Shown here piece by piece: positions 10,761 through 20,940 of a DNA stretch of 24,870 nucleotides (its first letter is position 1; each line of letters starts with the position of its first letter). The stretch spans positions 1 through 24,870 of the forward strand of contig JAGFNK010000704.1 in assembly GCA_025769875.1 (NCBI GenBank). The letters are read 5' to 3'. A program made the position numbers and the translations under genes. The notes under the pieces were generated by a model. The model saw nothing but the letters and a program-made list of their open reading frames with translations, was not told the DNA's origin and searched no databases. Origin of the DNA: Russula earlei (taxonomy: Eukaryota; Basidiomycota; Agaricomycetes; Russulales; Russulaceae).

Positions 10761-12692
10761 TCACTGGGCAACTTCGTCGCTCAGCTTCTTCAACAGAACA
10801 GACTCCCCAGCGTTGGGGTGGATCACTGAGACCTGTTGTAGTTTAATGGTAAGTTGCTCCAGCTGACCCTTTCTCAGATCGCGTGTTATCTCCGTGGGAT
10901 CGCCACTCTGCGAGGAGCGTGCAGCAAGCGCGTTTTGAGCCTAAGAGACAAGTATCCACGTTAATTCTGGGGACTCGTAGGGAAGGAGGAGGAAAGTACT
11001 GGAGAGCCAAGAGAGTTCCAGATAGACTTGGTCTCAACTAATGTCCAACGCTGCTGGCCGAGATAATGCCAACCATTCTGTGTAGGGATTGCGCGCACGT
11101 CATCATGACCGCCCACTTGAAATGCTGGCGAACAGGCAAGGACGTACCTTCCTCGGTGCATATATGAACGTATGTAGCTCGGCGTGTTTATCCTTCGCGG
11201 TCGTGATGTACGCCTTGGAGGTCTGAACGGATTTTAAATCACACCACTCCACGACGTAGGTCGCTTCTGGGGACTCGAGAAACACGGGGTCATACAAAAA
11301 CGCAAGTCCGAATACGTCGCTAATGTATAGCCTGAGGGAGCGTGGGGGCCCCGATGATAGACTACGCGCAGCAAATCAGAGCGTGTTTCTTTCGAAGCAA
11401 GGTTTCGAAGACTCACCCTTCGATGGAACGTCTCTGTGGACGGAAGATCCAGCGCGCGCCCGATGGGCGATCAGACAAAAATGTAAAAGTAGGGAAGAGT
11501 GAGAAGGCCGCAGAGACTTACCGAATCTTCGTCGAGCTCCAAATTCTGTACAAGAGTAGCCGTCGGCACGGGCTTTGCGAGCCCAACGACCATCGCGGAC
11601 GTGGGCGGCTTCGCGAAATGGATCCTCCACTTCTGCACCATCGCCGTGCCGATGTTTGCAGGGCTGGTCCCTGGCCGCTGCGCTTCGTCGTACTGCACAG
11701 AAAGACCGTCGCTCAGCCCAAGGCTCGTGTTGAGAGTCGGATACCGCGCGGGGCTTGGGCTAGCGGAAAAATCTGCGCTGAGAGGACCGCGCACGGGCGG
11801 TGTCACAAGCATCGTCGACGACGCGGATCCTGGCGGGTTTGCAAACGGCGCAAGCGCGGCGTCGGGCGAGAGGGTGTTCGCCTCACCATCCTGTAAGAGG
11901 GCGTGCTGCTCGAGGGGCGCTACGGTGGTGCTTGGCTGTGGGGATAGAGGTTGGGAGGATGAGGGGTGAGATGTCCCGTCGGCGAAGGCGACGGTGGCAG
12001 CGGGGGCTCCTTTGAGGGGCGACCGGATGAGGCGGCCGAACGTGTCGTTCACGGTCGTCACGTCTGTTTTGGGCTCGGAGAGGTCCGTGCGCGCGGGAGA
12101 GACGTGCTCGGCAACAGGGACGACGTGTTGCACGCGGGCGCGAGCGAGGTAATCGGACTGAGGTCGTACCGTGCTCGTGATGCTTGGCGGACTAGGTTCT
12201 GTATTCTGTGAGTCAGCGCTGGCAATGACGACTCTCTCGTCAAGCTACAGGGGGGGTTTGAAGGTTAAAATCACGCGAAAATCGAAGGAGGGGGGACGAC
12301 AAAGATTGACGCACTGTCGAGCCATCGATAAGCTGCTTAATAGTGTTCAGCTTGCGGAACAGCGTATCGCGCTCCCAGGTAATTTCCGACTTTTCTTTGG
12401 CGGCGGTGGCTAGTAGGGCGCGAAGAATGGAGTTCTCCTCATGCAAACGACGCACTTCAGCTGAGGGATCATCCTGCTCCAGTTGTTCCACCCTGTTCTG
12501 GAGTCGCGTCTTCTCGTCCTGAAGTCGGTATATCGCGGAAGAGATATGCTCATAGATATCTGATAAGCCATTGACGTGGACGGTGAGCTGGGGGAAAGGA
12601 CGATTATGTGACTTGTACGCTCGGGTGGCGGGAGAAGCACGTACTTGAGTATGGAGCCATCCAATTTCCTCGTAGTCAGTTGGTTCCACCAT
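10761..12692 (-). CDS. Coiled-coil protein with C-terminal globular domain, function unknown
   Basis: Seven exons: 12692-12645, 12587-12315, 12244-11522, 11433-11417, 11361-11148, 11077-11000 and 10940-10761. They total 1533 nt (510 aa) with consistent phase. Exon 1 starts MVEPTDYEEIGWLHTQ. Residues ~30-105 form a coiled coil (YRLQDEKTRLQNRVEQLEQ, then VRRLHEENSILRALLATAA). Residues ~110-270 are Ser/Pro/Thr-rich and probably disordered. From about residue 290 (WRIHFAKP) a globular part appears: SLRLYISDVFGLAFLYDPVF, YVVEWCDLKS, HTFIYAPRKNGWHYLGQQRW, then a helical, charged tail ending LKKLSDEVAQ. The pattern 'HTFIY...GWHYLGQQRW' faintly recalls the C-terminal domains of basidiomycete DUF proteins such as DUF6697, but I would not assign it. 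A 17-nt exon (11433-11417) is required for frame. The gene diverges from the ACMSD-like gene 168 bp away. Confidence 0.75.
11417..11433 (-). other. 17-nt micro-exon of the coiled-coil gene
   Basis: The exon reads AGACGTTCCATCGAAGG on the minus strand, flanked by introns 11521-11434 (GTAAGT..CCACAG, 88 nt) and 11416-11362 (GTGAGT..CGTAG, 55 nt). It encodes RRSIE plus two bases of a Gly codon and links DEDS to LSSGPPRSL. Both neighbouring donors are near-consensus. Skipping it would shift the frame. Confidence 0.7.
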
Positions 12693-12860
12693 CGGGCGCT
12701 GAGGTAGCAACGACGACACGAAGCTTTTACGTGACGTTGCGACGAGCGCCAGCAAACAATGCGACGGATAACGGACAGACAGGCAATATGATCCAGGCAC
12801 GACGCTAGGCGCTCCCCCCCTTCTAACCGATCGTAGGGCCGCGCTACTGTACTGCGCCCC
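12693..12860. promoter_or_regulatory. Short divergent promoter (168 bp)
   Basis: The start codons of the coiled-coil gene (12692, minus) and of the ACMSD-like gene (12861, plus) are separated by only 168 bp. Both promoters must overlap here. I see no clear TATA on either strand. Confidence 0.5.
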
Positions 12861-14190
12861 ATGTCACTTCGAAAACTACTCGTCGACGTTCACACCCATG
12901 TATACCTACCACGCTACGCCTCAGTGTTGCGATCTCGTTCCAATGTTCCTCGCATTCTTACTCGCAATACGCCCTCTGGTCAGAAGGAAGATCGTCTTCT
13001 CATCTTAGACGATGAACCTACTGGTGGGCGTCCAGTCGGCCCTCAGGTATGATACTACCGCTACAGATCTGCAAGATGGTTGTACAATGATAACTCGGCA
13101 GTACTGGGATAGAGAGGAGAAGCTTAAATTCATGGATCGACATGGGATTGACATTTCTTTCGTCAGGTGACGCCAAGCACTTCATCTTAATCTCGGTTTT
13201 CTGCTGCTGATGGTTCATTGTCAGCTGCGCAAACCCTTGGTTGGATTTCCTGCCATTTTCCGAGGCTCTGATACTCGCTCAGCACCTGAATGCAGACCTC
13301 GAATCGTATTGTGCAAGTGGCCCGCTGGTCGCATCCGCTGCGGAATTGAAGCGGCTCTATGGCTTCGGCCTCCTCCCACTCGTCCCAGGAGCTCCTGCAG
13401 ATTCCTTGTCAGAGGCAGTATCACGACTCGCCATCGGACACCCCCATATCCGTGGCGTTATCATTGGCACGCGAGGCACTGGTCTGGGCTTGGATGATTC
13501 CGCACTAGAACCCCTCTGGGCGGCTCTCGCAGAGACAGGCCTAGTCGTGTTCTTGCACCCACATTATGGGGTCGGTTCGCAGGCATGGGGGACCCGTGAC
13601 AATGGCCACGTACTTCCGCTCGCGTTGGGTTTCCCATTCGAGACAACAACCGTAAGCAGTCTGCGTGTTTCTCTTCGTGATGATGGCCCACTTCGCTTGT
13701 GTTATAGGCAATCGCGCGCCTCATCTTGGCGGGCGTTCTTGATCGCCACCCAAACTTGCGCATTCTTCTCGCGCACTCGGGGGGCGCGCTTCCCCAACTA
13801 TCATCCCGTCTTGCATCGTGTGTCGAACATGACCCTGTCGTGGCTGGCCGCCTCGCCCATGATGTACGGTGGTACATTGGTAGGTTGTGGTTTGACGCTG
13901 TTGCGTATGGTGCTGCCGAGCTGGATTTCGTAAGCGAGACGATTGGACGGGCGGGCGGCTATGGGACGGATATATTGCCGTCAGGGGAGCGTGGGAGAAA
14001 ACTAGGGGCATCAAGAATGCTGTTTGGTACGGACCATCCGTTTTTTCCACCGCTGGGGGAGACAGAGAAATGGCGGAGCGTGGTGGAGAATTTGGAAGCG
14101 ATAGAAGAGGTTGAGAGATGGAGTGAGGAGGACAAGGCTGCGGTTCGAGCACGGAACGCTTTGACATTATTCGGGCTCGGCAGTAGTTAG
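12861..14190 (+). CDS. ACMSD-type amidohydrolase (probable aminocarboxymuconate-semialdehyde decarboxylase)
   Basis: Exons 12861-13046, 13102-13166, 13225-13651 and 13708-14190 give 386 aa; the introns are 55, 58 and 56 nt. The metal-site residues of the amidohydrolase-2 family are all present: HTH (H11, H13) near the start, FLHPH (H195), LLAHSGG (H249) and FGTDHPFF (D335). Spacing and flanking motifs (DRHGIDISFVS, FPFETTTAIARLILAGVLDRHPNLRI) follow human ACMSD closely. ACMSD decarboxylates 2-amino-3-carboxymuconate semialdehyde, diverting it from spontaneous closure to quinolinate. Related decarboxylases of the family act on gamma-resorcylate, 5-carboxyvanillate or iso-orotate, and sequence alone cannot fully exclude them. 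BNA6, which uses quinolinate, lies 6.3 kb upstream on the same strand. The protein is about 50 residues longer than the animal enzyme, partly from an insertion at about residues 25-60. Confidence 0.85.
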
Positions 14191-14234
14191 TACAAACAAC
14201 AAACAAATAAAGATGGGAAAACAACTTTGGAAAA

Positions 14235-14325
14235 GCCGCCGCTGGGCGCTGATCTCGTCGACTCTTTCTTTTTCTCCTTCATCCCCTCTCTCTTCCCTCG
14301 AGTCACCAGCGAAAAGTGAGAAAAC
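14235..14325 (+). promoter_or_regulatory. Pyrimidine-rich leader before the Pro-rich membrane protein gene
   Basis: After the stop at 14190 only 135 bp remain before the next ATG (14326). Positions 14259-14300 are almost pure C/T (TCTTTCTTTTTCTCCTTC and more), a frequent core-promoter feature of fungal genes with strong start sites. The 3' end of the upstream transcript probably overlaps this promoter. Confidence 0.4.
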
Positions 14326-15698
14326 ATGCCCAGTGCACACCACTGCTCGACTCGCATCATAACTCTTGCTTCACTTGTCGCTCTTTCATTACTTTCCCTC
14401 ACCGTCATATTTGGTACTTCCAGTCGTGGCAATGCCTTAGATACCCAGCCACGCGATTCCCTTTTTTCTTTCGCCCAACGCAGAACCTCACATCTCCGTC
14501 GTTCTCTCCTTCATGCTAGATTGCCCGAGCCTGCACCCCAGTCCGGTGCTCCTGCGCCGAGCAATCCCGCACCGAACCCACCGCCCCCACCGAACCCGAC
14601 CACGCCCAACCCACCCAATCCGCCCCCACCGCCGCAACCAACTCCTACACATACACCTCCTCCTCCCCCGCCCCCCAGAAACCCAGCATCTAGTAGTCAA
14701 GCTCCACCAGCCCCAGCCCCTCCTCCGTCTCCATCGCCAGCTCCTCCCCCAGCCCCGTCCCCGTCCCCGTCTGCAGCCCCATCCCCGTCTCCAAACCCAG
14801 TTCCGCCACCAAACTCACCATTACCTTCACCGCAATCTGTTGCTCCAACTTTGCCTGGCGCTTCTTCCTCGGTTCTGCCGTCGGGATCGGCACCCCTTAC
14901 GGGCACCACCAATTCGTCTACTGGGTCCCTCCCTGGGTATGTCTACAACCTTGTGCAATGTCGTCGAGTAATGGTTGACAATTCGCTAGGCCGACTACAA
15001 AGACCCAATCTAACATTCTTAACTATTCAGTGACAAACTTCGTCTATACTCCAACCACGACTACGCCCGTAGTCATACCCACCTCTTCTGTGACAAGTAG
15101 TGTCGTCGGTTCCGCTACTCCAATCGTCCGTGGCACTACTCAAGGCTTTTTCTCGCACAAGGGTGCCGTAGCTGCAGTTTTCAGCATCGTTGGCATCATT
15201 GGTGGGGTATTCCTCCTGATAACTGGCCTTAACCTTCGGAGAAAATGGCGCACGGCACGGAGGAGAAGAGAGGAGGAAGAGTTTTTCGAGAAGAATCCGG
15301 ATGCCCGTCGCTATACCGTCGACTTGACGAGCACCTTTGCAGGCTTCAGAGGAAGTGTGAGAGGAAGTGTGCTTGTACCGAGCACTACGGAACTCGGCAT
15401 GGTCCCCCCCTCACCAAATGCCTATCAAGGTCGTGATGCTCATTCCTACCAGCCTCTCCCTGGCACCGTCCCCAGTCCGATACAATATGGTGGTATGGCA
15501 TACCCTCCCAGTGGGAGTTCCAGCTCGAGGCCATCGTTGTCCGGGCCTTCTTCCCCAGCTCCCCCAATGCCCGGTTCTCCTTATGTATCATACCCTCGCC
15601 CAATCCCCGGTCGAGGGCAAGAGATGGTTGTCACCGACTCATATTACGGGCCTAACAGCGCTGGCGTGGGCGCCGGTGATGTGGGGCATGCTCAGTAA
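14326..15698 (+). CDS. Pro/Ser-rich single-pass membrane protein
   Basis: Exons 14326-14936 and 14990-15698 give 439 aa. The intron (GTATGT..GCTAG, 53 nt) uses an acceptor that is not the first obvious one: the tempting ATTCAG at 15030 gives a frameshift and a stop, while GCTAG|G at 14989 keeps frame. Residues ~10-30 are hydrophobic (LASLVALSLLSLTVIFG), a signal peptide or anchor. Residues ~65-205 are an extreme Pro-rich tract (PNPPPPPNPTTPNPP, PPPPPPPRNP, PAPPPAPSPSPSAAPSPS), then a Thr/Ser/Val stalk. A clear membrane helix lies at about 263-284 (AVAAVFSIVGIIGGVFLLITGL), followed by LRRKWRTARRRREEEEFF. The cytosolic tail is Ser/Pro/Tyr-rich. The layout resembles fungal wall-stress sensors of the Mid2/Wsc type in architecture only. 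Confidence 0.75.
14521..14832 (+). repeat. Proline-rich coding low-complexity tract
   Basis: C-rich, imperfect CCN repeats encode stretches of Pro alternating with Asn, Thr, Ala or Ser. The tract lies in the predicted extracellular part of the membrane protein and is likely to vary in length between strains. Confidence 0.8.
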
Positions 15699-17514
15699 AC
15701 ATTGCTCTTGCATTAACTGAACAATCTGCGACGATGATGAAAGAACCTTTTTTTTTTCTCTCTGGGAACATTGCTTTTCTTTCTTCCCTCTCCTTGGCCA
15801 CGTTAACTACGCCAGGTATCTTTAATTTTGTCCCTCATGATGGCGCAAACATAACTCCCGTGCTGTTGTTGTACTTTCGCTGGTACATGAAGGCCGCATT
15901 GTTATGTGCTGCCGATATGACCCTTAGTATCTGCATCTGCACCCGTACTAACCCCAATTGCTTTCTTATTTATTCCTTGATATTTGTGTTGGATCCGGAG
16001 TAATTTGGAGTAGCTCAGTTGATCCACCGTAGCTTGACCCTCTCTGGGATCACAGGGACTATTTTGCTTCGTCTTATCATTCCATCATGAAGATCATCCT
16101 TTTATTTAGGCTACAGCGATCATGAAGCAATAGAATGATGCAGACGTTTGCATGTTTGCACGTCATTTGTGTCGTGACGAAGGAGTTCTCCGATCCCTGG
16201 ATCACTGAACTCGCGCTGTCTCAGAATTTTTGTCACGAGGGATTGAGGGTTCTCCCATTCCCGAGTACTCAAATTTCCCACTCATGCACGAAGAAAAGAA
16301 GAAAGGCTGGGTTGTCCCGATATTGACAAAAAGAGAGGGATCCGTATTTCGGGATCCCATGGTCGTCATGGTCACCACATGCTTGATCGCTGGGGACACA
16401 CAGAAGCTTGAAGGGAAAACACTCCCAAGCAAGGTCAAGCTAAGCAATAACATGCCAGTGATTAGGGTGAGGGTAACAGGAAGCTTCGAAGTGCACGATA
16501 ACCTCTCACCCATACAGTCGCATAAGTGACTTGATTCATTCATCCATTTTCGGACTTTGTGCGCGCGCTGCTGTGGTAATTATAAAAGGCCGATGATATC
16601 GCGGAGGGGCAGTGCCTGAAACGGTGACTTTGTCCTCCTCTCTTGACGGATGGGTTAGTCGACCGTTTGCTGAGACGACGGAATGATGCACATTACGTCC
16701 CGTCGTTACCTATGACATTGATGTGTGGACATCTCTACCACCCCCTTCAATTGCCTCGTTTACGTTTACGTGAAGCCAAGGAGAACGTTTGAGAAATGAG
16801 AAATAACGCGTAAAAGCGGCGGCCTGGCCTGCCCGTGGTGTGCTCGTGCCGCCGATCAGCTATGTAGTCACCTGGACGCTGACAAAACAGATGCACAGTT
16901 AAAAATGGAGGCGGTTCGAGCGAGGTACCTATTTCGAGGTACCCCTCGGATTCCCCGGTCATCGTTACCACTCTGCGGGGGCGCGGGGACAGCGCAACCC
17001 CCCTTTGTGGGCCTGTTGAGTGCAGTGCACACATAGACTCCGCTACTGCGCATTGTGGAACCCCTGTCCTCGGCGCTCTGTCCTCGGCAATACGGCATAT
17101 GATGTCGTCCACGAGCTCGTGTGATGGTTCCCCTCGACGATGGCAGGGCGGACATGAAACCTAGGTCAGTAGAAGATCGCGATCGAATTTCATTTGTGCC
17201 AGGAACTTTCGTTACGTTAATCTATCTCAGCTGGGCACAAGGATGTTATTGATTGTAACGTCGCATTAAGCGTCACTGGATTGCAGTTGGTGTGTGTACG
17301 CTTCTCTCAGAGACTTGGTTATTAGAAAGCGCCCCGAGTGGCAAAGAGGCAAGCACAGTGAAATCGTCAATCAGACTCAGGGGAACGTTCTGTCCAGGAC
17401 AGGGAGTTAAGTAATCCACGACGTGTAAAAGGGGGACATATTTCCAATGCAGGTGAACACGGCTTTGTCAGTCATGTCGTGCTCTTCTCCTCTGCGTTGA
17501 GCCACGCGGCCAAC
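15699..17514. other. Intergenic region upstream of the P450 gene
   Basis: This 1.8-kb stretch contains short open frames on both strands (15734-16003 plus, 16230-16529 plus, 16202-16543 minus, 16747-17155 minus), none with a recognisable domain. The duplicated motif CGAGGTACC occurs twice at 16921-16943. A TATA-like GTGTAAAAGGG (17423-17433) lies about 90 bp before the P450 start. I see no RNA gene. Confidence 0.45.
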
Positions 17515-19533
17515 ATGGATGTCTATTCTTCGCTGCCCTCCTTTCCACACGCCACTCTGATAACCATTTCGGGCTTGTTGTTTTATCGTCTTCTCCGTAT
17601 CATCTATAACGTCTTCTTTCACCCACTTGCTCGCTTCCCCGGTCCCCGCGGTGCGGCATGCACGAGATGGTGGCTTGCGTACATGGAGCTTGGCAGGGGG
17701 ATCAGTCTAGCTGACCTGCGCGTCGAACTGCATCAGAAATACGGTACGCGCTTCATTAGACTTCCTTGTGTGAACGATTGCTCGAATCGTGGTCAGGTGA
17801 CATCATCCGAATCGCCCCAAACGAGGTGAAGATCTCGCGTCGTTTTCGGAATATGGGCTGACTCCCGACTCGATGCCCTCCCAGCTCCACTTTGCAAGAC
17901 CGAGCGCTTTCAACGAGATCTATAACGCGCAGAATAAATGGGACAAAGACCATGAATTCTACCGGGCCTTCGATGCAAACGAGTCGTTCTTTGCGCAACG
18001 CGATTACCTAAACGCGAAGCACCGCAGGGCGTTGATCTCCAATTTGTTTTCCAGATCGGCCATTTCAGAGCTACAGCGCCTCATTCAGGATCAGGTATGT
18101 TCCACATACATACCTGCGCATATTTCAGTTACCTGACTGGGTCGCTAGCTGGAGCGATTATGCGATGCCCTCGAAGAACGGCACATTGCCGGTAAGCTCC
18201 TCAGTTCAAACGGCTTGTCGTCGTCACTCGGAAGCTTAATCACGTACAGGCAAGTCGAGCGACCTGTATCTCGCCTTCCAATGTTTCAGTGCAGACACAA
18301 TCGCCGCTTTCTTGTTTTCCAATTCCTTTGATCAACTATCATTCCCCGATTTTCATGGTGACATCATTGAAGCAGTCGACATAGCCATGCCTGCCGTTAC
18401 GGTGGCGAAGTTTTCTGCGGTTATTCTTTGGATCATTCGTAATTTTCCACATTGGCTTCTCAAGATCGTCTCCCCTAGGCTGAAAGGGGTGATCATCTTC
18501 AAAGAGGTGAGTTTCGATAACTTCTCCATCTTGTCTCGTGTGGGAACAGCCTCCTTCAGGTGCTCGTAGCCCAGATCAAAGCCATCTTGAAAAACCCCAA
18601 GTTGTTGGACGACGCACCCCATCGTACCATATATAGTGAGCTGTTAAATCCAGAAGCAAACAAGGGTCGTCCTCCCCCCACTGTATTACAACTCAAGCAT
18701 GAGGCCCTTGTTCTGTTTGCGGCAGGATCTCATACTGTCGGGACAACTCTCATGATCGGTGTCTACTATCTACTACGCAATCCCCAGGCGAAGCAAAAAC
18801 TAGTAGAAGAGGTGCACTCGGTCTGGCCCATCCTTGATCAAGCTCCGAGGTACGAAGATCTTGAGAAGCTTCCCCTGTTGGCAAGTGCATCCAACTTCTA
18901 AACGCGATTCTACTCTGAGAATTAATTAGACGGCCGTGATCAAAGAGACACTTCGTCTCGCTGTACCGACACCCGCTGGTCTTCCACGTGTTGTGCCTCC
19001 ATCTGGTGCGATGATTTCCGGTGCTAGGATCCCCGGTGGGGTCTGTATTTCACCCATATCGTTATTTTGATTCATACCTGATTCGAGGAACAGACAGTCG
19101 TGAGCCAGAGTGCCCTTTTTGTGTCGTTCTCTGAGGAGATTTTCGATCGTCCACATGATTTCCTTCCCGAGAGGTGGCTTTCCCCAGGCTCGAACTCTTT
19201 AGAGAATTGGCTAGTAGTGTTCTCGAAAGGACCGCGTAGTTGCCTTGGCATCAAGTAAGTGTTGGGATATATTTCTAGGACGATGATGAGATTTATCATA
19301 TATCACATCACGCAGTCTGGCGTACCGCGAATTGTACCTTTGTCTTGCACACCTGTTCCGTCGTTTCGACGTTCGTGATGATCCTGCCAGGTGAAATATT
19401 TTACTGTTGCCCCGTGACTGAGCAATGTCGATTGACACATGACAGGCCGGCTGACTTGACATGGTCAGAGCATTTCTTGCCACTGTTTGAAGGACAGCAT
19501 CTGCACGCTTATTGCAAACCACGAGATGAATGA
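17515..19533 (+). CDS. Cytochrome P450 monooxygenase, complete
   Basis: Ten exons: 17515-17743, 17797-17825, 17885-18094, 18149-18191, 18250-18506, 18560-18880, 18930-19040, 19094-19254, 19316-19390 and 19446-19533. They total 1524 nt (507 aa), a normal length. An N-terminal membrane segment (about residues 10-33) is followed by FHPLARFPGPRG, the Pro-rich hinge of ER-bound P450s. The I-helix oxygen-binding motif is AAGSHTVGTT (about 310-319), the ExxR motif is ETLR (E369-R372), PERW is at about 425-428, and the heme loop is FSKGPRSCLG with C450 as thiolate ligand. The B-to-C region (LHFARPSAFNEIY..KWDKDHEFYRAFD) resembles fungal P450s annotated as trichodiene oxygenase or benzoate-4-monooxygenase-like; the substrate is unknown. 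Intron 6 is GC-AG. No pathway partner lies nearby, and the stop is 142 bp from the CpG-free repeat block. Confidence 0.93.
18881..18929 (+). other. GC-AG intron of the P450 gene
   Basis: The donor is TTG|GCAAGT, the textbook GC-type consensus, and the acceptor is AATTAG|ACG (49 nt). It joins EKLPLL to TAVIKETLR in phase 0, which is required for the ExxR helix. The alternative GT sites in the neighbourhood break frame. Confidence 0.85.
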
Positions 19534-19734
19534 CTGATATCTCACATCTTATTATTTTTGTTACTTTGTTGGAGGAGCGAGTGACCATCAGTGAGGTATA
19601 CTATTGTATGGTCCCTTGTATGCTTAGACATGAAGCCAGATTGGACAAACTGGAGCACATGCCTGCCATGTGCCGACCAAAACCCATCAACAAAAATGCA
19701 AATTCAAGGCAAGGCCCACCTCACTTACTTCTTG

Positions 19735-19860
19735 GTCCCCCTCAACATTTGTAGGATTCCTATATAAGCCCTAACAGGGCTCTCTTTACAAATTACAAAT
19801 ACTTTGCCTTTCTGGGCAGTGATTTCAGGGATTGCCCAGATAGCTAGTGATCATGAAAGA
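19735..19860 (+). mobile_element. Possible LTR fragment with TATA box and hairpin
   Basis: CCTATATAAGCCC at 19759-19771 is a strong TATA box in a region without a gene. It is followed at once by the perfect inverted repeat AGCCCT-AAC-AGGGCT (19767-19781) and an A/T-rich leader. Such a layout is common in fungal LTRs, but I cannot find the LTR ends, a primer-binding site or a partner copy, so this is tentative. Confidence 0.3.
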
Positions 19861-20361
19861 AAATTTGCCTAAAATGTAGTGGTATGTCAAGATGATTCTT
19901 AGATAGGTGCTAGTCTTGCATGGGTTTCTATCCAATCTGCATAAGGCAAGTGCACACCACATTTTGGCTGTATCTGCTTAACTGATAAAAAATGCATGCC
20001 TCTCTGGTAACTAGTTGCCTGGTTGGTCCCATGATGAATATTGCAGCAACTTGCTGTTGAGAACTGCCCCTTCCTTGTTAACCACCATCATGTTGTATGA
20101 CAACTACTATTATCCTCATCAGCTAACTATCCCTCATACCCCTTGTAACTCAATCTATAAGCAGCTGAGTCATGGTTAGTAATCAAGCCAAGGAAGCTGG
20201 GTGAGTGTTAGTTGGTAAGTATAGGGTACACAAACATGTCAAATCCCAACAACCAATCAGAAGAGAAAGAGAAGAGAAGGCAAGTTCACAGCATGAGTAC
20301 CATTCCATGGTGAGCCCAACCATAACAATACTTATTATAGTTCAGTCAACCCACAGTACTG

Positions 20362-20470
20362 AAGACTATGTAGCTTAGTGGTCAAAGTGCTAGAACCTTC
20401 ATATGTAAGGCCTTGGGTTCAACTCCTGTAAGGTATGTGAGCCCACTGACTGGGAAACTCACATGACTTG
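20362..20470 (+). mobile_element. tRNA-derived SINE-like element
   Basis: The internal RNA polymerase III promoter is nearly complete. The A box TAGCTTAGTGG lies at 20371-20381 and the B box GGTTCAACTCC at 20416-20426, a spacing of 34 bp as in tRNAs. The B box differs from the tRNA consensus (GGTTCGANTCC) by CG to CA, matching the CpG loss around it. The anticodon arm (CCTT..AAGG) is only roughly formed and the T stem is imperfect, so this is not a working tRNA. The 3' end of the element is unclear. Confidence 0.55.
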
Positions 20471-20940
20471 CACTTGCCCCCACCTCCCATGCATCCCTTA
20501 CCCATGCATCCTCCTTCTCATCACCTTCATCCCTCTCCTCTCCTCCCTTCAACTGTCATCACTCCTTCCCTCTCCTTCCCTTTCCATCTCACACACTCCT
20601 CTCAATGTCATCCACTTGTGTTCCCTGCTCTGCACCTAGGAACTGTGACAATGGCTCAAGATGATCACCATCAATGTCACTCACCTTGCCCTCACTCCAG
20701 CCACATGTCTACACACAGACCTGAATGACACATACACATTGTTGTCATTGCCTTACCCAAGGGCTCACTGCCCATAGCATCTCACCCCTATGTCATTGCT
20801 GCACCACCCTGTGCTCTTGGACTTGCAGTCAGAGGAGTAGCACTTTTGTATTCAAGTATCAGTAGCTACTATCTTGTCCAGTAGCTGAGCAGCTCAGTAA
20901 ATGGAATCAGCTTTCTAGAATTCATGTTAACTCTCTCAGT

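Noticed and set aside
10249..10764. 171-codon frame on the minus strand
   Set aside because: It begins with GTG directly behind the stop of the coiled-coil gene, has low-complexity Pro content and no motif; best read as 3' untranslated sequence.
15734..16543. Short frames after the membrane protein gene, some with hydrophobic stretches
   Set aside because: No family resemblance, T-rich composition producing hydrophobic codons by chance, and overlap on opposite strands.
20468..20728. 86-codon frame rich in His, Pro and Ser
   Set aside because: It arises from a pyrimidine-rich CAT/CCT tract inside the CpG-free repeat block.
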